A stretch of 64,000 nt of DNA from Bacteroidota bacterium. GTDB taxonomy: Bacteria > Bacteroidota > Bacteroidia > Cytophagales > Cytophagaceae. How positions within the stretch are numbered: the stretch's first letter is position 1; every line of letters starts with the position of its first letter. The notes beneath the pieces were generated by a model. It had not been told where the DNA came from and did no database searches. It saw nothing but the letters and a program-made list of their open reading frames with translations. The position numbers and the translations under genes were made by a program. Shown here in pieces: positions 33,808-42,948 of the stretch. The stretch lies in contig JAEYZG010000062.1 of NCBI GenBank assembly GCA_023428135.1, forward strand, positions 248,001 to 312,000. The letters are read 5' to 3'.

Positions 33808-35355
33808 CTAGTCCCAGATGATCTCCAGCACTTCCTGACCAAAAGCAACAGTAGTTCTGGCGATTCCTGGTATTCTCTTGATTTTCAGTCTGCCTTTGTG
33901 TACGGTACCGATTTCCTGATATTTTACTATTGTTTCATTCTTTTTGTGAAACAGAACTACATCTGCATTAAGATTTTTGTCAATTTTTATCTGGACCTTG
34001 GAACCTGAAACATGTTTTTCATCAGAATGAGTTAATTTGAAATCTGGATTTTCCATGAGCGTTATGGCTCTTGAAGCCAGAGGAACTCCATATCCGATAA
34101 AATTATTTCCGTACGGATATAAATGTCCGCTTTTTTCCATAATGGCTTTTAATTCCTTATTAGATTTATTTGGATCCATCTGCATCAGACAAGCGACAAA
34201 TCCTGCAACAGCGGGGGCAGAAAATGAGGTGCCGTTTGGTGAAAAACAGCTAACATTAGGTTTCATATAATTTAAAAACTCCGGCCCAATGCTACTGTAT
34301 GAAATTTTATCCCAATATCTGTCTCTTGTTGCTCCCACAGATAATACTCCTTCTGCATCAGCAGGAGAAGAAATTATTCTCCAGCCAGGATTACTACCTT
34401 CGTTTCCTGCAGAAACAACAACAAATATTCCTTTATCTGCCACTGCAAGCTGAGCAGCTTTACTTATTCTGGTTGTTTTACCATTCATTTCTTCCGGCTT
34501 GTAATTTTCTTTAGGATCATCCATATTTATCGCATACCCCAGAGAAGTATTCACCAGCCTTACTCCTAAGCTATCCAACCATTCAATTGCTTCAATCCAC
34601 TTATCTTCTTCTCCCCTGTATTCTCTCGCACCATTTTCTGTTCTTGCCAGATAAAAATTACTGTTTACCGCCAAACCGGTCTGAGTCTTCTGCTGCGGAT
34701 AATATCCGCTTATCATCTGAAGTACAGTTGTTCCATGAGAATCAGCATCCGTAGCAGATTCACTCATTATATCCTTTCTTGAAGGGTCCTGAAAATCTCT
34801 CTGACCTTTAATCCTTTCTTCTTCAAATAAATGAACAAGATATCTATCTGAATTAGCCTGAAGAAACCCTGCATCTATTACCCCGATGGTAACACCTTCC
34901 CCTGTTAGATTTTTAGCTAACATGGCACTTGACTGCATCTGTATCATCGCGATATGATAGTTTTCCGGTTTCAAATTAGTTTCGCTACCAGTAATGATAA
35001 TATCCCTGTTAACCGGTTCCACTGATGCAACAAAAGGCATTTCGGATACTTGCTTCAACTGGTCCTGAGTAAGAAATACAGAGACGGAATTAAACCATCG
35101 TGATTTACTTTGAATGTTTATCCCGGAATTATTGAGGGTATTAATATATTGTAGGTTAACAGGTACATCTGAGTATTGATAAAGTGCCAGATTAAATCGT
35201 TTTCTGTTTTTGATCGTTTCGGCACTTAAATACTTTTCGTAATCATAATTCTGAATATCTTTATCTTTAAAATTAACCCAGTATTTATTCTGGCCAAACG
35301 AATAAACTGAAATGAAACAAAAGAATATGGTTTTTATTATTTTATTCATAAACAT
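33808..35355 (-). CDS. Subtilisin-like serine protease (S8), exported
   Basis: 515 residues from ATG 35355 (ATG 35349 is also possible; a TTG at 35358 is unlikely). Signal peptide MNKIIKTIFFCFISVYSFGQ. The catalytic triad is visible: Asp in GVIDAGF, His in DSHGTTVLQMISG and Ser in GTSFSAPAVAGF, in the right order and spacing. A propeptide-like region precedes it (about 25-145) and a short beta-rich tail follows. No T9SS sorting domain of the usual type is seen. It is divergent from the M24 aminopeptidase with only 34 bp between. Confidence 0.92.
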   Translation of the reverse strand: MFMNKIIKTIFFCFISVYSFGQNKYWVNFKDKDIQNYDYEKYLSAETIKNRKRFNLALYQYSDVPVNLQYINTLNNSGINIQSKSRWFNSVSVFLTQDQLKQVSEMPFVASVEPVNRDIIITGSETNLKPENYHIAMIQMQSSAMLAKNLTGEGVTIGVIDAGFLQANSDRYLVHLFEEERIKGQRDFQDPSRKDIMSESATDADSHGTTVLQMISGYYPQQKTQTGLAVNSNFYLARTENGAREYRGEEDKWIEAIEWLDSLGVRLVNTSLGYAINMDDPKENYKPEEMNGKTTRISKAAQLAVADKGIFVVVSAGNEGSNPGWRIISSPADAEGVLSVGATRDRYWDKISYSSIGPEFLNYMKPNVSCFSPNGTSFSAPAVAGFVACLMQMDPNKSNKELKAIMEKSGHLYPYGNNFIGYGVPLASRAITLMENPDFKLTHSDEKHVSGSKVQIKIDKNLNADVVLFHKKNETIVKYQEIGTVHKGRLKIKRIPGIARTTVAFGQEVLEIIWD

Positions 35356-35389
35356 CAATTTTCAAAACGATTTATAAAATTACTTTAAA

Positions 35390-36685
35390 ATGAAATACCT
35401 ACCTATAGATAAGGACCTTTTTGTAAAAAACAGATCAAACTTTGTTAGTCAACTTAAACCCGGATCCATTGCAATATTTGTTTCCAATGATATATATCCC
35501 ACCAACGCTGATGGTACTTTGCCTTTCCGACAAAATAACGATCTATTCTACCTCTCAGGTATAGACCAGGAAGAGACTATTCTTGTTTTATTTCCTGATG
35601 CAAAAAGTGAGTCTTCAAGGGAAATTCTTTTTATCAGAGAAACTAATGAACATATCGCTACCTGGGAAGGAAACAAACTTACTAAAACCGACGCTTCAAC
35701 GGCATCAGGGATTCCCACTATATACTGGTCTTCTCAATTTGAATCTGTATTAAACTCTATAATATTCGACAGCTCTTCAATTTATTTGAACTACAATGAG
35801 CATACCAGAGCAGACAAACAAGTATTGTCAAAGGAAGAAAGATTTGTAAAATGGTGTAAGAAGCATTACCCCTTACATTCTTATGAGAGATCGGCTCCCA
35901 TCCTTCATAAACTCCGCTCTATAAAATCGGAAATAGAAATCGAACAGATGAAAACAGCTGTGAATATTACAGAAAAAGCTTTCAGAAGAGTATTAAACTT
36001 CGTAAACCCAGGAGTTATGGAGTACGAAATCGAAGCTGAAATAGCTTACGAATTTCTTAAAAACCGTTCTCGAGGACCTGCATATCAATCCATAATTGCA
36101 TCTGGATCAAACAGTTGTATTCTACATTACGTAACAAATGACCAAAGATGTAAGGATGGAGATATACTACTCCTGGATTTCGGAGCAGAATATGCCAATT
36201 ATGCAGCTGACCTCACCAGAAGCATACCGGTAAATGGAAAATTTACCTCAAGACAGAAAGATGTGTACAATGCCGTCCTTAAAGTCATGAAAGAAGCTAA
36301 ACAACTGCTGGTAGCAGGAAATAATTTTAAAACCTACAATGAAACTGTAGGAAAAATTATGGAGCAAGAATTAATAAAACTAAAACTGCTGGACGCTCAG
36401 GAAGTTAAAAAACAAGACCCCAACAATCCATTATTCAGAAAATATTTTATGCATGGAGTCAGTCACTATCTTGGGCTGGATGTACACGATGTAGGCAGCA
36501 GAAATGCCATATTTGAAAACGGAATGGTTTTTACTGTCGAACCAGGCATTTATATTAAAGAAGAAGGATTAGGCATAAGAATTGAAAATAATATACTTCT
36601 TTCAGAAAAAGGGCCTGTCGATTTTATGGAAAATATTCCAATTGAAGCTAACGAAATTGAAGAACTAATGAATTCCGGTAAATAA
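35390..36685 (+). CDS. pepP: Xaa-Pro aminopeptidase (M24B)
   Basis: 431 residues with the creatinase-like N-terminal domain (1-170) and the M24 'pita-bread' domain. Metal-binding marks: LLDFGAEYANYAADLTRS (two aspartates), HGVSHYLGLDVHDVG (His), FTVEPGIYI (Glu) and RIENNILL (Glu). It removes N-terminal residues before proline. FRQNNDLFYLSG is typical of PepP. Cytoplasmic, no signal. It is divergent from the subtilase gene with about 34 bp between. The assignment to PepP rather than prolidase rests on the N-terminal motif. Confidence 0.93.
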   Translation: MKYLPIDKDLFVKNRSNFVSQLKPGSIAIFVSNDIYPTNADGTLPFRQNNDLFYLSGIDQEETILVLFPDAKSESSREILFIRETNEHIATWEGNKLTKTDASTASGIPTIYWSSQFESVLNSIIFDSSSIYLNYNEHTRADKQVLSKEERFVKWCKKHYPLHSYERSAPILHKLRSIKSEIEIEQMKTAVNITEKAFRRVLNFVNPGVMEYEIEAEIAYEFLKNRSRGPAYQSIIASGSNSCILHYVTNDQRCKDGDILLLDFGAEYANYAADLTRSIPVNGKFTSRQKDVYNAVLKVMKEAKQLLVAGNNFKTYNETVGKIMEQELIKLKLLDAQEVKKQDPNNPLFRKYFMHGVSHYLGLDVHDVGSRNAIFENGMVFTVEPGIYIKEEGLGIRIENNILLSEKGPVDFMENIPIEANEIEELMNSGK

Positions 36686-36816
36686 TTTTTGTAACTTTGA
36701 CAGTTCTCAAAAAAATCTTTCTCTGAATATGAGGAGGAAGCATTTTTTGTGAAAAACTTAGTGTAACCTTTGTTTAAAAGCTCAAGTACAAATCAAAAAG
36801 GAATAATACTACTCCT

Positions 36817-37689
36817 ATGAAACAGTTTTTTACCGTAGGCCTAATTTTCATTTTCATAACGCTTTCTAGTTTTAATCAGCCTGATGCTAAGACTTATTAT
36901 GAAAATGGTTTAGCTAGTCTCAATAGAAAAGAATATATCCAAGCCATTGGAGAATTTACCAACGCAATTAGCTTAAAACCTGATTTTGCAGATGCATATT
37001 ATCATAGAGCATATGCTAAGGATCTTTTAGGTAAAAAAATGGGATTCTTCAGCTCAGAACTATGTACTGATTTTGTAAGTGCAATGAAACTGGGAAAAGA
37101 AGATGCCGCTGCAAAACTTGAAAAAAGCTGCATGGGCGAATGTTTTGACCTGGATGGTGCCTTTTTTGAACCGGAAGTAGTTTATTGCGCAGATTTTAGT
37201 TCTAAAATTCTGACGGATTTGCCAGCAAATAGTGACCATCTGATTTACCTGGTAAAACTTAACTTCTTTAATAACAAAGCAACTACAATCTCCGATAAAT
37301 TCGGAAAACTTAATGCTCTGTTATCATTAGATCTTAATAGTAACCAGATAACAACCGTATCGCCTGCTATAGGGAAATTGGTACATCTCAAGGAATTAAG
37401 TCTGAACAAAAATAAAATCACGACGCTTCCTTACGAATTCGGGAATCTTAAAAATCTTAAGATATTGAACCTAAGACAAAACGCATTAACAGAGTTGCCC
37501 AAATCTGTAGCAACTTTATCCTCTCTTGAAACTTTGGATCTGGCGCTGAACAAACTGACCAGTCTGCCCATAGAAATTGCTAACTTAAAAAATCTTAAAA
37601 CACTGGTTCTTGTTGGAAATGAACTAAGTAAAAAAGAACAGGATAAGGTAAAAGCTTTATTACCAAATACTACTATTCACTTCGAATAA
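36817..37689 (+). CDS. TPR and leucine-rich-repeat protein, exported
   Basis: 290 residues with an N-terminal signal (about 1-20). Two TPR-like helices (about 27-75; AYYHRAYAKDLLG) are followed by four or five LRRs of about 23 residues (LKNLKILNLRQNALTELP, LSSLETLDLALNKLTSLP, LKNLKTLVLVGNELS), from about 145 to the end. The repeats serve protein binding; no enzymatic motif is seen. Four cysteines near 78, 109, 113 and 126 could form disulfides. Monocistronic: upstream gap 131 bp, strong terminator downstream. Confidence 0.82.
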   Translation: MKQFFTVGLIFIFITLSSFNQPDAKTYYENGLASLNRKEYIQAIGEFTNAISLKPDFADAYYHRAYAKDLLGKKMGFFSSELCTDFVSAMKLGKEDAAAKLEKSCMGECFDLDGAFFEPEVVYCADFSSKILTDLPANSDHLIYLVKLNFFNNKATTISDKFGKLNALLSLDLNSNQITTVSPAIGKLVHLKELSLNKNKITTLPYEFGNLKNLKILNLRQNALTELPKSVATLSSLETLDLALNKLTSLPIEIANLKNLKTLVLVGNELSKKEQDKVKALLPNTTIHFE

Positions 37690-37704
37690 GAAGAAGAAAG
37701 ACAT

Positions 37705-37740
37705 AAAAAAAAAGTCCCGAAATTCGGGACTTTTTTTTTT
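37705..37740. terminator. Bidirectional terminator between LRR gene and tsf
   Basis: AAAAAAAAAGTCCCGA pairs with TCGGGACTTTTTTTTT around a tiny loop (37705-37739). It lies between convergent genes and can terminate both transcripts. Confidence 0.88.
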
Positions 37741-37760
37741 ATTAAAAGGTAAGCTTTTAA

Positions 37761-38591
37761 TTAGTTAACAGAAATTCTTCTGAAAGCAGAAACTGTCAAG
37801 CCTTTCTGAATACTATCAAGCATCTGGCTAATAGTTTTAGAATTATCTTTTACGAATTCCTGGTTCAACAAAGTATTGTCTTTGTAAAATTTATTCAGTT
37901 TACCAAGAGCGATTTTCTCAAGCATAGCTTCTGCTTTTCCTTCAGCTCTTGCCTGCTCTTTTCCAATCTCTATTTCTCTTTGAACAACACTTGGATCTAC
38001 ATCACCTTTATCAAGAGCAATTGGCTTCATAGCAGCGATTTGCATTGCAACATCTTTACCAACTTCAGTAAAGTTTCCACCAGCTACGCCTTTAAGAGCA
38101 ACCAATACCCCTAGTTTAGCACCACCGTGGATATAAGGAACAACCTGATCACCAGTAACTCTTTCGTAAGAACTTACCTCTACTTTTTCACCAATTTTAC
38201 CAACTAGATCAGTGATGTGTTCCTGAATTGAAAGGTTCCCAGATTTTTGGCTAAGTAACTCATCAATTGATGAAGGCTTATTTTTGTCAGCAACCTCAAG
38301 GATCATTGATCCAAGTTTCTGAAACTCTTCATTTTTTGCTACAAAGTCTGTTTCGCAATTCAATGCAACGATAATACCTTCATTGCCTTGGTCATTTGTT
38401 TTTACAAATACAGAACCTTCTTTAGCTTCTTTATCAGATCTTGACGCTGATACTTTTTGACCTTTTTTTCTAAGAATATCAATGGCCGCCTCGAAATCGC
38501 CATTTGCTTCAGTAAGTGCCTTCTTGCAATCCATCATTCCGGCACCTGTCATTTGTCTTAGCTTATTAACATCTGTTGCTGATATAGACAT
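37761..38591 (-). CDS. tsf: Elongation factor Ts
   Basis: 276 residues. It catalyses GDP release from EF-Tu. Visible: the N-terminal UBA-like domain with VNKLRQMTGAGMMDCKKALTEANGD, the core NCETDFVAKNEEF and MQIAAMKP. Length is normal. It lies last in the rplM-rpsI-rpsB-tsf order. A 113-bp gap with a terminator-like hairpin separates it from rpsB, suggesting attenuated or independent expression. Confidence 0.97.
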   Translation of the reverse strand: MSISATDVNKLRQMTGAGMMDCKKALTEANGDFEAAIDILRKKGQKVSASRSDKEAKEGSVFVKTNDQGNEGIIVALNCETDFVAKNEEFQKLGSMILEVADKNKPSSIDELLSQKSGNLSIQEHITDLVGKIGEKVEVSSYERVTGDQVVPYIHGGAKLGVLVALKGVAGGNFTEVGKDVAMQIAAMKPIALDKGDVDPSVVQREIEIGKEQARAEGKAEAMLEKIALGKLNKFYKDNTLLNQEFVKDNSKTISQMLDSIQKGLTVSAFRRISVN

Positions 38592-38635
38592 CGCTTTAAG
38601 TATGTTTAAAGTTTTTATTTAGTTTTGATTGTGTA

Positions 38636-38683
38636 ATACCCTAAAAAAAATTGAACATTGAATGAGGTCCAATGTTCAATTTT
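38636..38683 (-). terminator. Terminator/attenuator-like hairpin between rpsB and tsf
   Basis: Perfect 14-bp inverted repeat (38647-38660 and 38670-38683) with a 9-nt loop. On the minus strand the second arm is followed by Ts (8 T including arm end). Looks like an intrinsic terminator within the operon. Confidence 0.7.
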
Positions 38684-38704
38684 ATAATTGATAAGAATCT
38701 TTAA

Positions 38705-39463
38705 TTATTCTTCGATATCTGCAGATTTCTTAGTCTCTTCTTCCTCTTTCAGCTTTGCATCATCTTTATCTTTCTTTCTCTCAACCAAGCCTTCTTCGAT
38801 TGCCTGACCTATCGCCTGTGTGATAATTGCAATTGACTTGTAAGCATCATCATTTGCAGGGATTGGGAATTCAACCGTATTTGGATCAGAGTTAGTATCA
38901 ACCATTGCAAACACTGGTATATTTAACTTTTTCGCTTCTTTGATTGCGATATGCTCCTTTTTAGCATCTACAACAAAAAGAGCTGCAGGAAGACGAGTTA
39001 ACTCAGAAATACCTCCAAGTACTTTCTCTAATTTTTCTCTCTCTCTTGTGATTGTAAGTTTTTCTCTTTTTGCAAGTGCTGTATAAGACTCGTCTTTCAT
39101 CAATTTATCGATAGAAGACATCTTTTTAAGAGATTTTCTTACTGTAACGAAGTTGGTAAGCATTCCACCTAACCATCTTTCAGTTGCATAAGGCATTTTA
39201 AGTCTTTTAGCCTCTTCAGCTACAACTTCTTTTGCCTGCTTTTTAGTTGCTACGAAAAGGACTTTTCTTCCTGATCTTACAACACCTTTAATAGCAGCAC
39301 AAGCATCGTCAAGACAAGCAAGCGTTTTATTTAAATCGATCAAGTGGATTCCATTCTTCTCCATGAAAATGTATGGAGCCATTTTAGGATCCCACTTTCT
39401 GGTTAAGTGACCGAAGTGAACACCTGCCTCTAATAAGTCTTTATATTCTATTTTCTTTGCCAT
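38705..39463 (-). CDS. rpsB: 30S ribosomal protein S2
   Basis: 252 residues from ATG 39463 (a TTG six bases upstream is less likely). Clear S2 marks: YKDLLEAGVHFGHLTRKWDPKM, IHLIDLNKTL, KKQAKEVVAEEA, RWLGGMLTN and FPIPANDD. The C-terminal tail is lysine/glutamate-rich, as often seen in this phylum. Part of the small subunit head/body junction. It follows rpsI by 30 bp and precedes tsf. Confidence 0.97.
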   Translation of the reverse strand: MAKKIEYKDLLEAGVHFGHLTRKWDPKMAPYIFMEKNGIHLIDLNKTLACLDDACAAIKGVVRSGRKVLFVATKKQAKEVVAEEAKRLKMPYATERWLGGMLTNFVTVRKSLKKMSSIDKLMKDESYTALAKREKLTITREREKLEKVLGGISELTRLPAALFVVDAKKEHIAIKEAKKLNIPVFAMVDTNSDPNTVEFPIPANDDAYKSIAIITQAIGQAIEEGLVERKKDKDDAKLKEEEETKKSADIEE

Positions 39464-39493
39464 CGTCAAATCGAGATCTGAATTTCTATAATA

Positions 39494-39880
39494 TTAACGT
39501 TTACTGAACTGGAATCTTCTTCTAGCTTTTCTTCTACCATATTTCTTTCTCTCAACCATTCTTGGATCCCTGGTTGTAAGACCTTCCTTCTTCAGAGGCA
39601 GACGACTATCCGAGCTAATTTCGATCAATGCTCTGGTGATTGCAAGTCTGACAGCTTCAGCTTGTCCTCTTATACCTCCACCCTGAACATTCACATTTAC
39701 ATCATATTTACCAAGGGCATTAGTAAGTGCAAATGGCTGATTTACTGTAGTTTGAAGTATTTCATTTGGGAAATACTCTTTTAAATCTCTGTCGTTTACA
39801 GTAATATTTCCTTTGCCCGAAGTTAAATATATTCTTGCTACGGATGTTTTTCTTCTGCCTATTTTGTTAATAGTTTCCAT
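39494..39880 (-). CDS. rpsI: 30S ribosomal protein S9
   Basis: 128 residues. S9 marks: NKIGRRKTSVARIYL at the start, GGGIRGQAEAVRLAITRAL in the middle and the basic C-terminal tail ending KARRRFQFSKR, which reaches the ribosomal P site. It lies 16 bp after rplM and 30 bp before rpsB, forming the classical rplM-rpsI pair. Confidence 0.98.
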   Translation of the reverse strand: METINKIGRRKTSVARIYLTSGKGNITVNDRDLKEYFPNEILQTTVNQPFALTNALGKYDVNVNVQGGGIRGQAEAVRLAITRALIEISSDSRLPLKKEGLTTRDPRMVERKKYGRRKARRRFQFSKR

Positions 39881-39896
39881 TAACTATATTTCTTGA

Positions 39897-40340
39897 TTAT
39901 AGATTGATGACTTTTGGTTGTTGAGCTGCATGTGGATGCTCTGCACCTTCATATACATACAGATTTTTGAAAATTGCTCTTCCGATTCTGTTTTTAGGTA
40001 ACATTCCTCTTACTGCATTTTCAATAATATATCTAGAAGACTTATTTTTCAATTCACGAGGAGTTGTGAATCTCTGTCCACCTGGATGACCAGTGTGTCT
40101 TGTATAAACTTTATCTTCAAATTTCTTTCCGGTAAAGCGAACTTTATCAGCATTAATAACAATAACGTTATCTCCACAATCCACATTGGGAGTGAAACTA
40201 GCTTTATGTTTTCCTCTGATGATTTTTGCAATCTCACTCGCAACTCTACCTACAATCAGATTCTCTGCATCTACGATAACCCAGTCTTTCTTAACTGTCT
40301 CATTAGTCGCAAAACTGGTTCTATAACTTATGCTATCCAT
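39897..40340 (-). CDS. rplM: 50S ribosomal protein L13
   Basis: 147 residues. L13 marks: WVIVDAENLIVGRVASEIAKIIRGKHKASFTPNVDCGDNV (shown in parts: DAENLIVGR, GKHKASFTP), YTRHTGHPGG and AVRGMLPKNRIGR. First gene of the ribosomal operon, with a phylum-type promoter 56 nt upstream. Confidence 0.98.
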   Translation of the reverse strand: MDSISYRTSFATNETVKKDWVIVDAENLIVGRVASEIAKIIRGKHKASFTPNVDCGDNVIVINADKVRFTGKKFEDKVYTRHTGHPGGQRFTTPRELKNKSSRYIIENAVRGMLPKNRIGRAIFKNLYVYEGAEHPHAAQQPKVINL

Positions 40341-40395
40341 TTTTAATTTTTATTCTGTTTACTATATAAAGCATACTTCCCCTTAAAAAGGGACA

Positions 40396-40426
40396 CAAAG
40401 ATATAACTTTAAATTTTCAAAAACAA
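40396..40426 (-). promoter_or_regulatory. Promoter of the rplM operon
   Basis: On the minus strand TTG (40424-40426), a 20-nt spacer and TATCTTTG (40396-40403), matching the -33/-7 consensus; the ATG is 56 nt downstream. Confidence 0.65.
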
Positions 40427-40488
40427 CTTTACCGAAAAAATTTACAATTCTTTATCCACATTTACCAAAAATGTTCAGGATCATCAAT

Positions 40489-41205
40489 TTAGGCATATTT
40501 TTTTAACTGTTTTACCAAAACTTCAAAATCCTTAGGATAAGGAGCTTCTGCAAAGATAGTCATTTCTTCGCTATTTTTAAACTCTAAAGATCTGGCATGG
40601 AGTGCTACCCTCTGAATAAGGGGCATTTCTTCCGTATCCTGCTTCAAATTAAAGTTTTTCTTCAATGTAGATAAATATAGAGGCTTGCCTCCATATTGCC
40701 CATCGCAGGTTATCGGGGCTTTTAAACAAGTGAGGTGTATCCTGATCTGGTGCATCCTGCCTGTAATTGGATAACAGGCTACTAATGTATGCTTCTTAAA
40801 TACCTCTATCGTATTAAATATTGTCTCAGCAATTTTACCTTTTTGCTTATCGATCTTCACTATCCCATCCGAACCTGCATAGATCGGCAAATAAACATCA
40901 ACTCCTTCAAACTCATGAACTCCATCAACAACGGCATGATACTGCTTTGTAACATTTCTATCTTCAAACTGAATAGACAAGTGACGGTAAGCTTCTGGAG
41001 TTTTGGCCAATGCCAAAACTCCGGAGGTTTCTTTGTCAAGTCTATGACAAACCTTAATATCCGGATAGATTTCTCTTGCCATTTCAAGAATGTTTGTCTT
41101 CGTAGCATCTCTATCTTCCAACGTAGATATATATGGAGGTTTATTTATCAATAAATATTCCTCATCTTCAAAAATTATCAGGTCTTTAAAACTAGCCCTT
41201 TTCAT
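40489..41205 (-). CDS. RluA-family pseudouridine synthase
   Basis: 238 residues. Catalytic motif CHRLDKETSGVLALAK with the active aspartate, plus YHAVVDG and GRMHQIRIHL, identify the RluA/RluC/RluD family, which converts uridine to pseudouridine in rRNA or tRNA. No S4 domain is present. The ATG overlaps the end of the PhoR-like gene by 14 bp. The target site cannot be told from sequence. Confidence 0.92.
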   Translation of the reverse strand: MKRASFKDLIIFEDEEYLLINKPPYISTLEDRDATKTNILEMAREIYPDIKVCHRLDKETSGVLALAKTPEAYRHLSIQFEDRNVTKQYHAVVDGVHEFEGVDVYLPIYAGSDGIVKIDKQKGKIAETIFNTIEVFKKHTLVACYPITGRMHQIRIHLTCLKAPITCDGQYGGKPLYLSTLKKNFNLKQDTEEMPLIQRVALHARSLEFKNSEEMTIFAEAPYPKDFEVLVKQLKKYA

Positions 41206-42244
41206 TAATTACTTTTCCTTTTTTTAATTTAAAAGAGAATATTGTTCCTTCTCCCATTATACTTGACACATAAATCTTTGAGTCATGGGCCTCCAAAATA
41301 TGCTTTACAATGGCTAGCCCCAGCCCTGTACCACCCTTATCTTTTGATCTGCTTTTCTCAACTCGATAGAACCTTTCAAAAATTCTGTTTAAATGCCTTG
41401 ATTCTATCCCTGGTCCATCATCCTGAACAGAAACAAATACATAATCATTCTGATAATTAAAGGAAACAGTAATGTTGCCCCTCTCCTTGCCATACTTTAT
41501 CCCATTTACAATGAGGTTGGTAAGTACCTGGCCTATTCTGTATTTATCTGCATAGATGTAACATGACCTGGGCGTATGTTTGTGAAACCTGAGTTTCACC
41601 CCTCTTCGTCCTGCAGTTTCCTCCAGCTGCTCAAATATATCTTCTGCAAGCCTGTGAATATCAAAATTCTGACATTGCATTTTTATTTCCCCTATTTCCA
41701 ATTGAGAAATTGTAAGAAGATCTTCAACCAGAACATTAAGACTGTCAAGATTATTTGCAGCTTTGGTAAGAAATTTATCCCTCACTCCTTCATCTTCAAT
41801 AGCGCCATCAATTAAAGTATGAATAAAACCCTGGGCTGCAAAGATAGGGGTTTTTAATTCGTGGGACACATCTGCCAAAAACTCTCTCCGAAAGGTTTCC
41901 AGCTTTTTTAATTCTGCAATTTCCTGCTCTTTTCTAGAGGCAAAATCAACAATCTCTTCATGCAGTCTTGAAAGCGGGTCTTCCACTTTTACAAGTTCCC
42001 CTTTAGTCAGCTGATAATCTTTCTTTTTTACCTTGGTAAGGCGTGTATAAAGCTTATGAATTTCTGTAAAAATCAAATGCTCAAACACCAGATAATATAA
42101 CAGATAAGTTATTACAAAAACTATCAGCGAGGCTCCAAAAATATAAAGCTGGCTAAAATCACTGAAGAATGAAAAGAAGCAGGCAGATATTATTCCGGTC
42201 CATAAAGCCAATAGGGCTGGAAGAATTTTAGAATTAGACAACAT
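41192..42244 (-). CDS. PhoR-like sensor histidine kinase
   Basis: 350 residues from ATG 42244 (GTG 42247 also possible). Two close membrane helices (about 8-50), a short linker, HisKA with FLADVSHELKTPIF, and ATPase with NLIVNGIKYG, DDGPGI and GTGLGLAIVKHI. The architecture is PhoR-like. It starts just after the stop of the response-regulator gene, so the two form a couple. The N-terminus is too short for a large periplasmic sensor, so it may sense a partner protein. Confidence 0.93.
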   Translation of the reverse strand: MLSNSKILPALLALWTGIISACFFSFFSDFSQLYIFGASLIVFVITYLLYYLVFEHLIFTEIHKLYTRLTKVKKKDYQLTKGELVKVEDPLSRLHEEIVDFASRKEQEIAELKKLETFRREFLADVSHELKTPIFAAQGFIHTLIDGAIEDEGVRDKFLTKAANNLDSLNVLVEDLLTISQLEIGEIKMQCQNFDIHRLAEDIFEQLEETAGRRGVKLRFHKHTPRSCYIYADKYRIGQVLTNLIVNGIKYGKERGNITVSFNYQNDYVFVSVQDDGPGIESRHLNRIFERFYRVEKSRSKDKGGTGLGLAIVKHILEAHDSKIYVSSIMGEGTIFSFKLKKGKVINEKG

Positions 42245-42246
42245 CA

Positions 42247-42933
42247 CTAATCAATGTTCTCAAATTTATATCCGATGCCTTTGACAGTTTTGATATAATC
42301 TTCTCCTATTTTCTCGCGTACTTTTCTGATATGTACATCAACTGTCCGTGGAACAACAAAGACATCTGTACCCCATATTTTTTTCAACAAGTCATCTCTG
42401 CTGAATACAGTATTAGGGTGTTGTGTTAAAAAATATAGCAATTCGAATTCCTTTTTGGGCAGAACAATTTCCTCATCATTTTTCTTTACCACGTAACTTG
42501 ATCTGTCGATAATGAGTCTGCCTATCTTAACAGATTCATGTTCGATTTTATTCTTTGAATCTCTCCTAAAAAAAGCTGATAATCTGCTCATTAATGCCCT
42601 TGGTTTTATAGGCTTTGTAAGGTAATCATCAGCGCCTGCGTCAAATGCGGCTACTTCAGAATATTCTTCAGATCTGGCAGTAAGAAATATTATAAAGACA
42701 TCTTTTAGCTTAGTAATTTCCTTTATCCTTCTACATGTTTCAACCCCATCCATTTTTGGCATCATAATATCCATAAGAATTAATTGAGGAAGAAATTCTT
42801 TTGCCACTTCTATTCCCTTCTCACCACTTGAAGCAGTGCGCACTTCATATCCTTCCTTTTCCAGATTATACTGAAGAAGTTCCAGGATATCTGGTTCATC
42901 ATCTACTATCAGTACTTTATTATTCTTACTCAT
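42247..42933 (-). CDS. PhoB/OmpR-family response regulator
   Basis: 228 residues. Receiver with D11-D12, phosphoacceptor D55 (LMDIMMPKMDGVE), T/A switch region FLTARSEE and K in YLTKPIKP. The winged-helix DNA-binding domain (about 130-228) has LPKKEFELLYFL, VFSRDDLLKKIWG, RTVDVHIRKVREKIGE and IKTVKGIGYKF. The partner kinase follows directly. Phosphate control is suggested by similarity only. Preceded by the TlpA-like gene with a 15-bp gap. Confidence 0.95.
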   Translation of the reverse strand: MSKNNKVLIVDDEPDILELLQYNLEKEGYEVRTASSGEKGIEVAKEFLPQLILMDIMMPKMDGVETCRRIKEITKLKDVFIIFLTARSEEYSEVAAFDAGADDYLTKPIKPRALMSRLSAFFRRDSKNKIEHESVKIGRLIIDRSSYVVKKNDEEIVLPKKEFELLYFLTQHPNTVFSRDDLLKKIWGTDVFVVPRTVDVHIRKVREKIGEDYIKTVKGIGYKFENID

Positions 42934-42948
42934 ATCAATTCAATAAGA

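Noticed and set aside
36692..36699. TAACTTTG as a promoter -7 element for the LRR gene
   Set aside because: No TTG partner at the right spacing and over 110 bp from the start codon.
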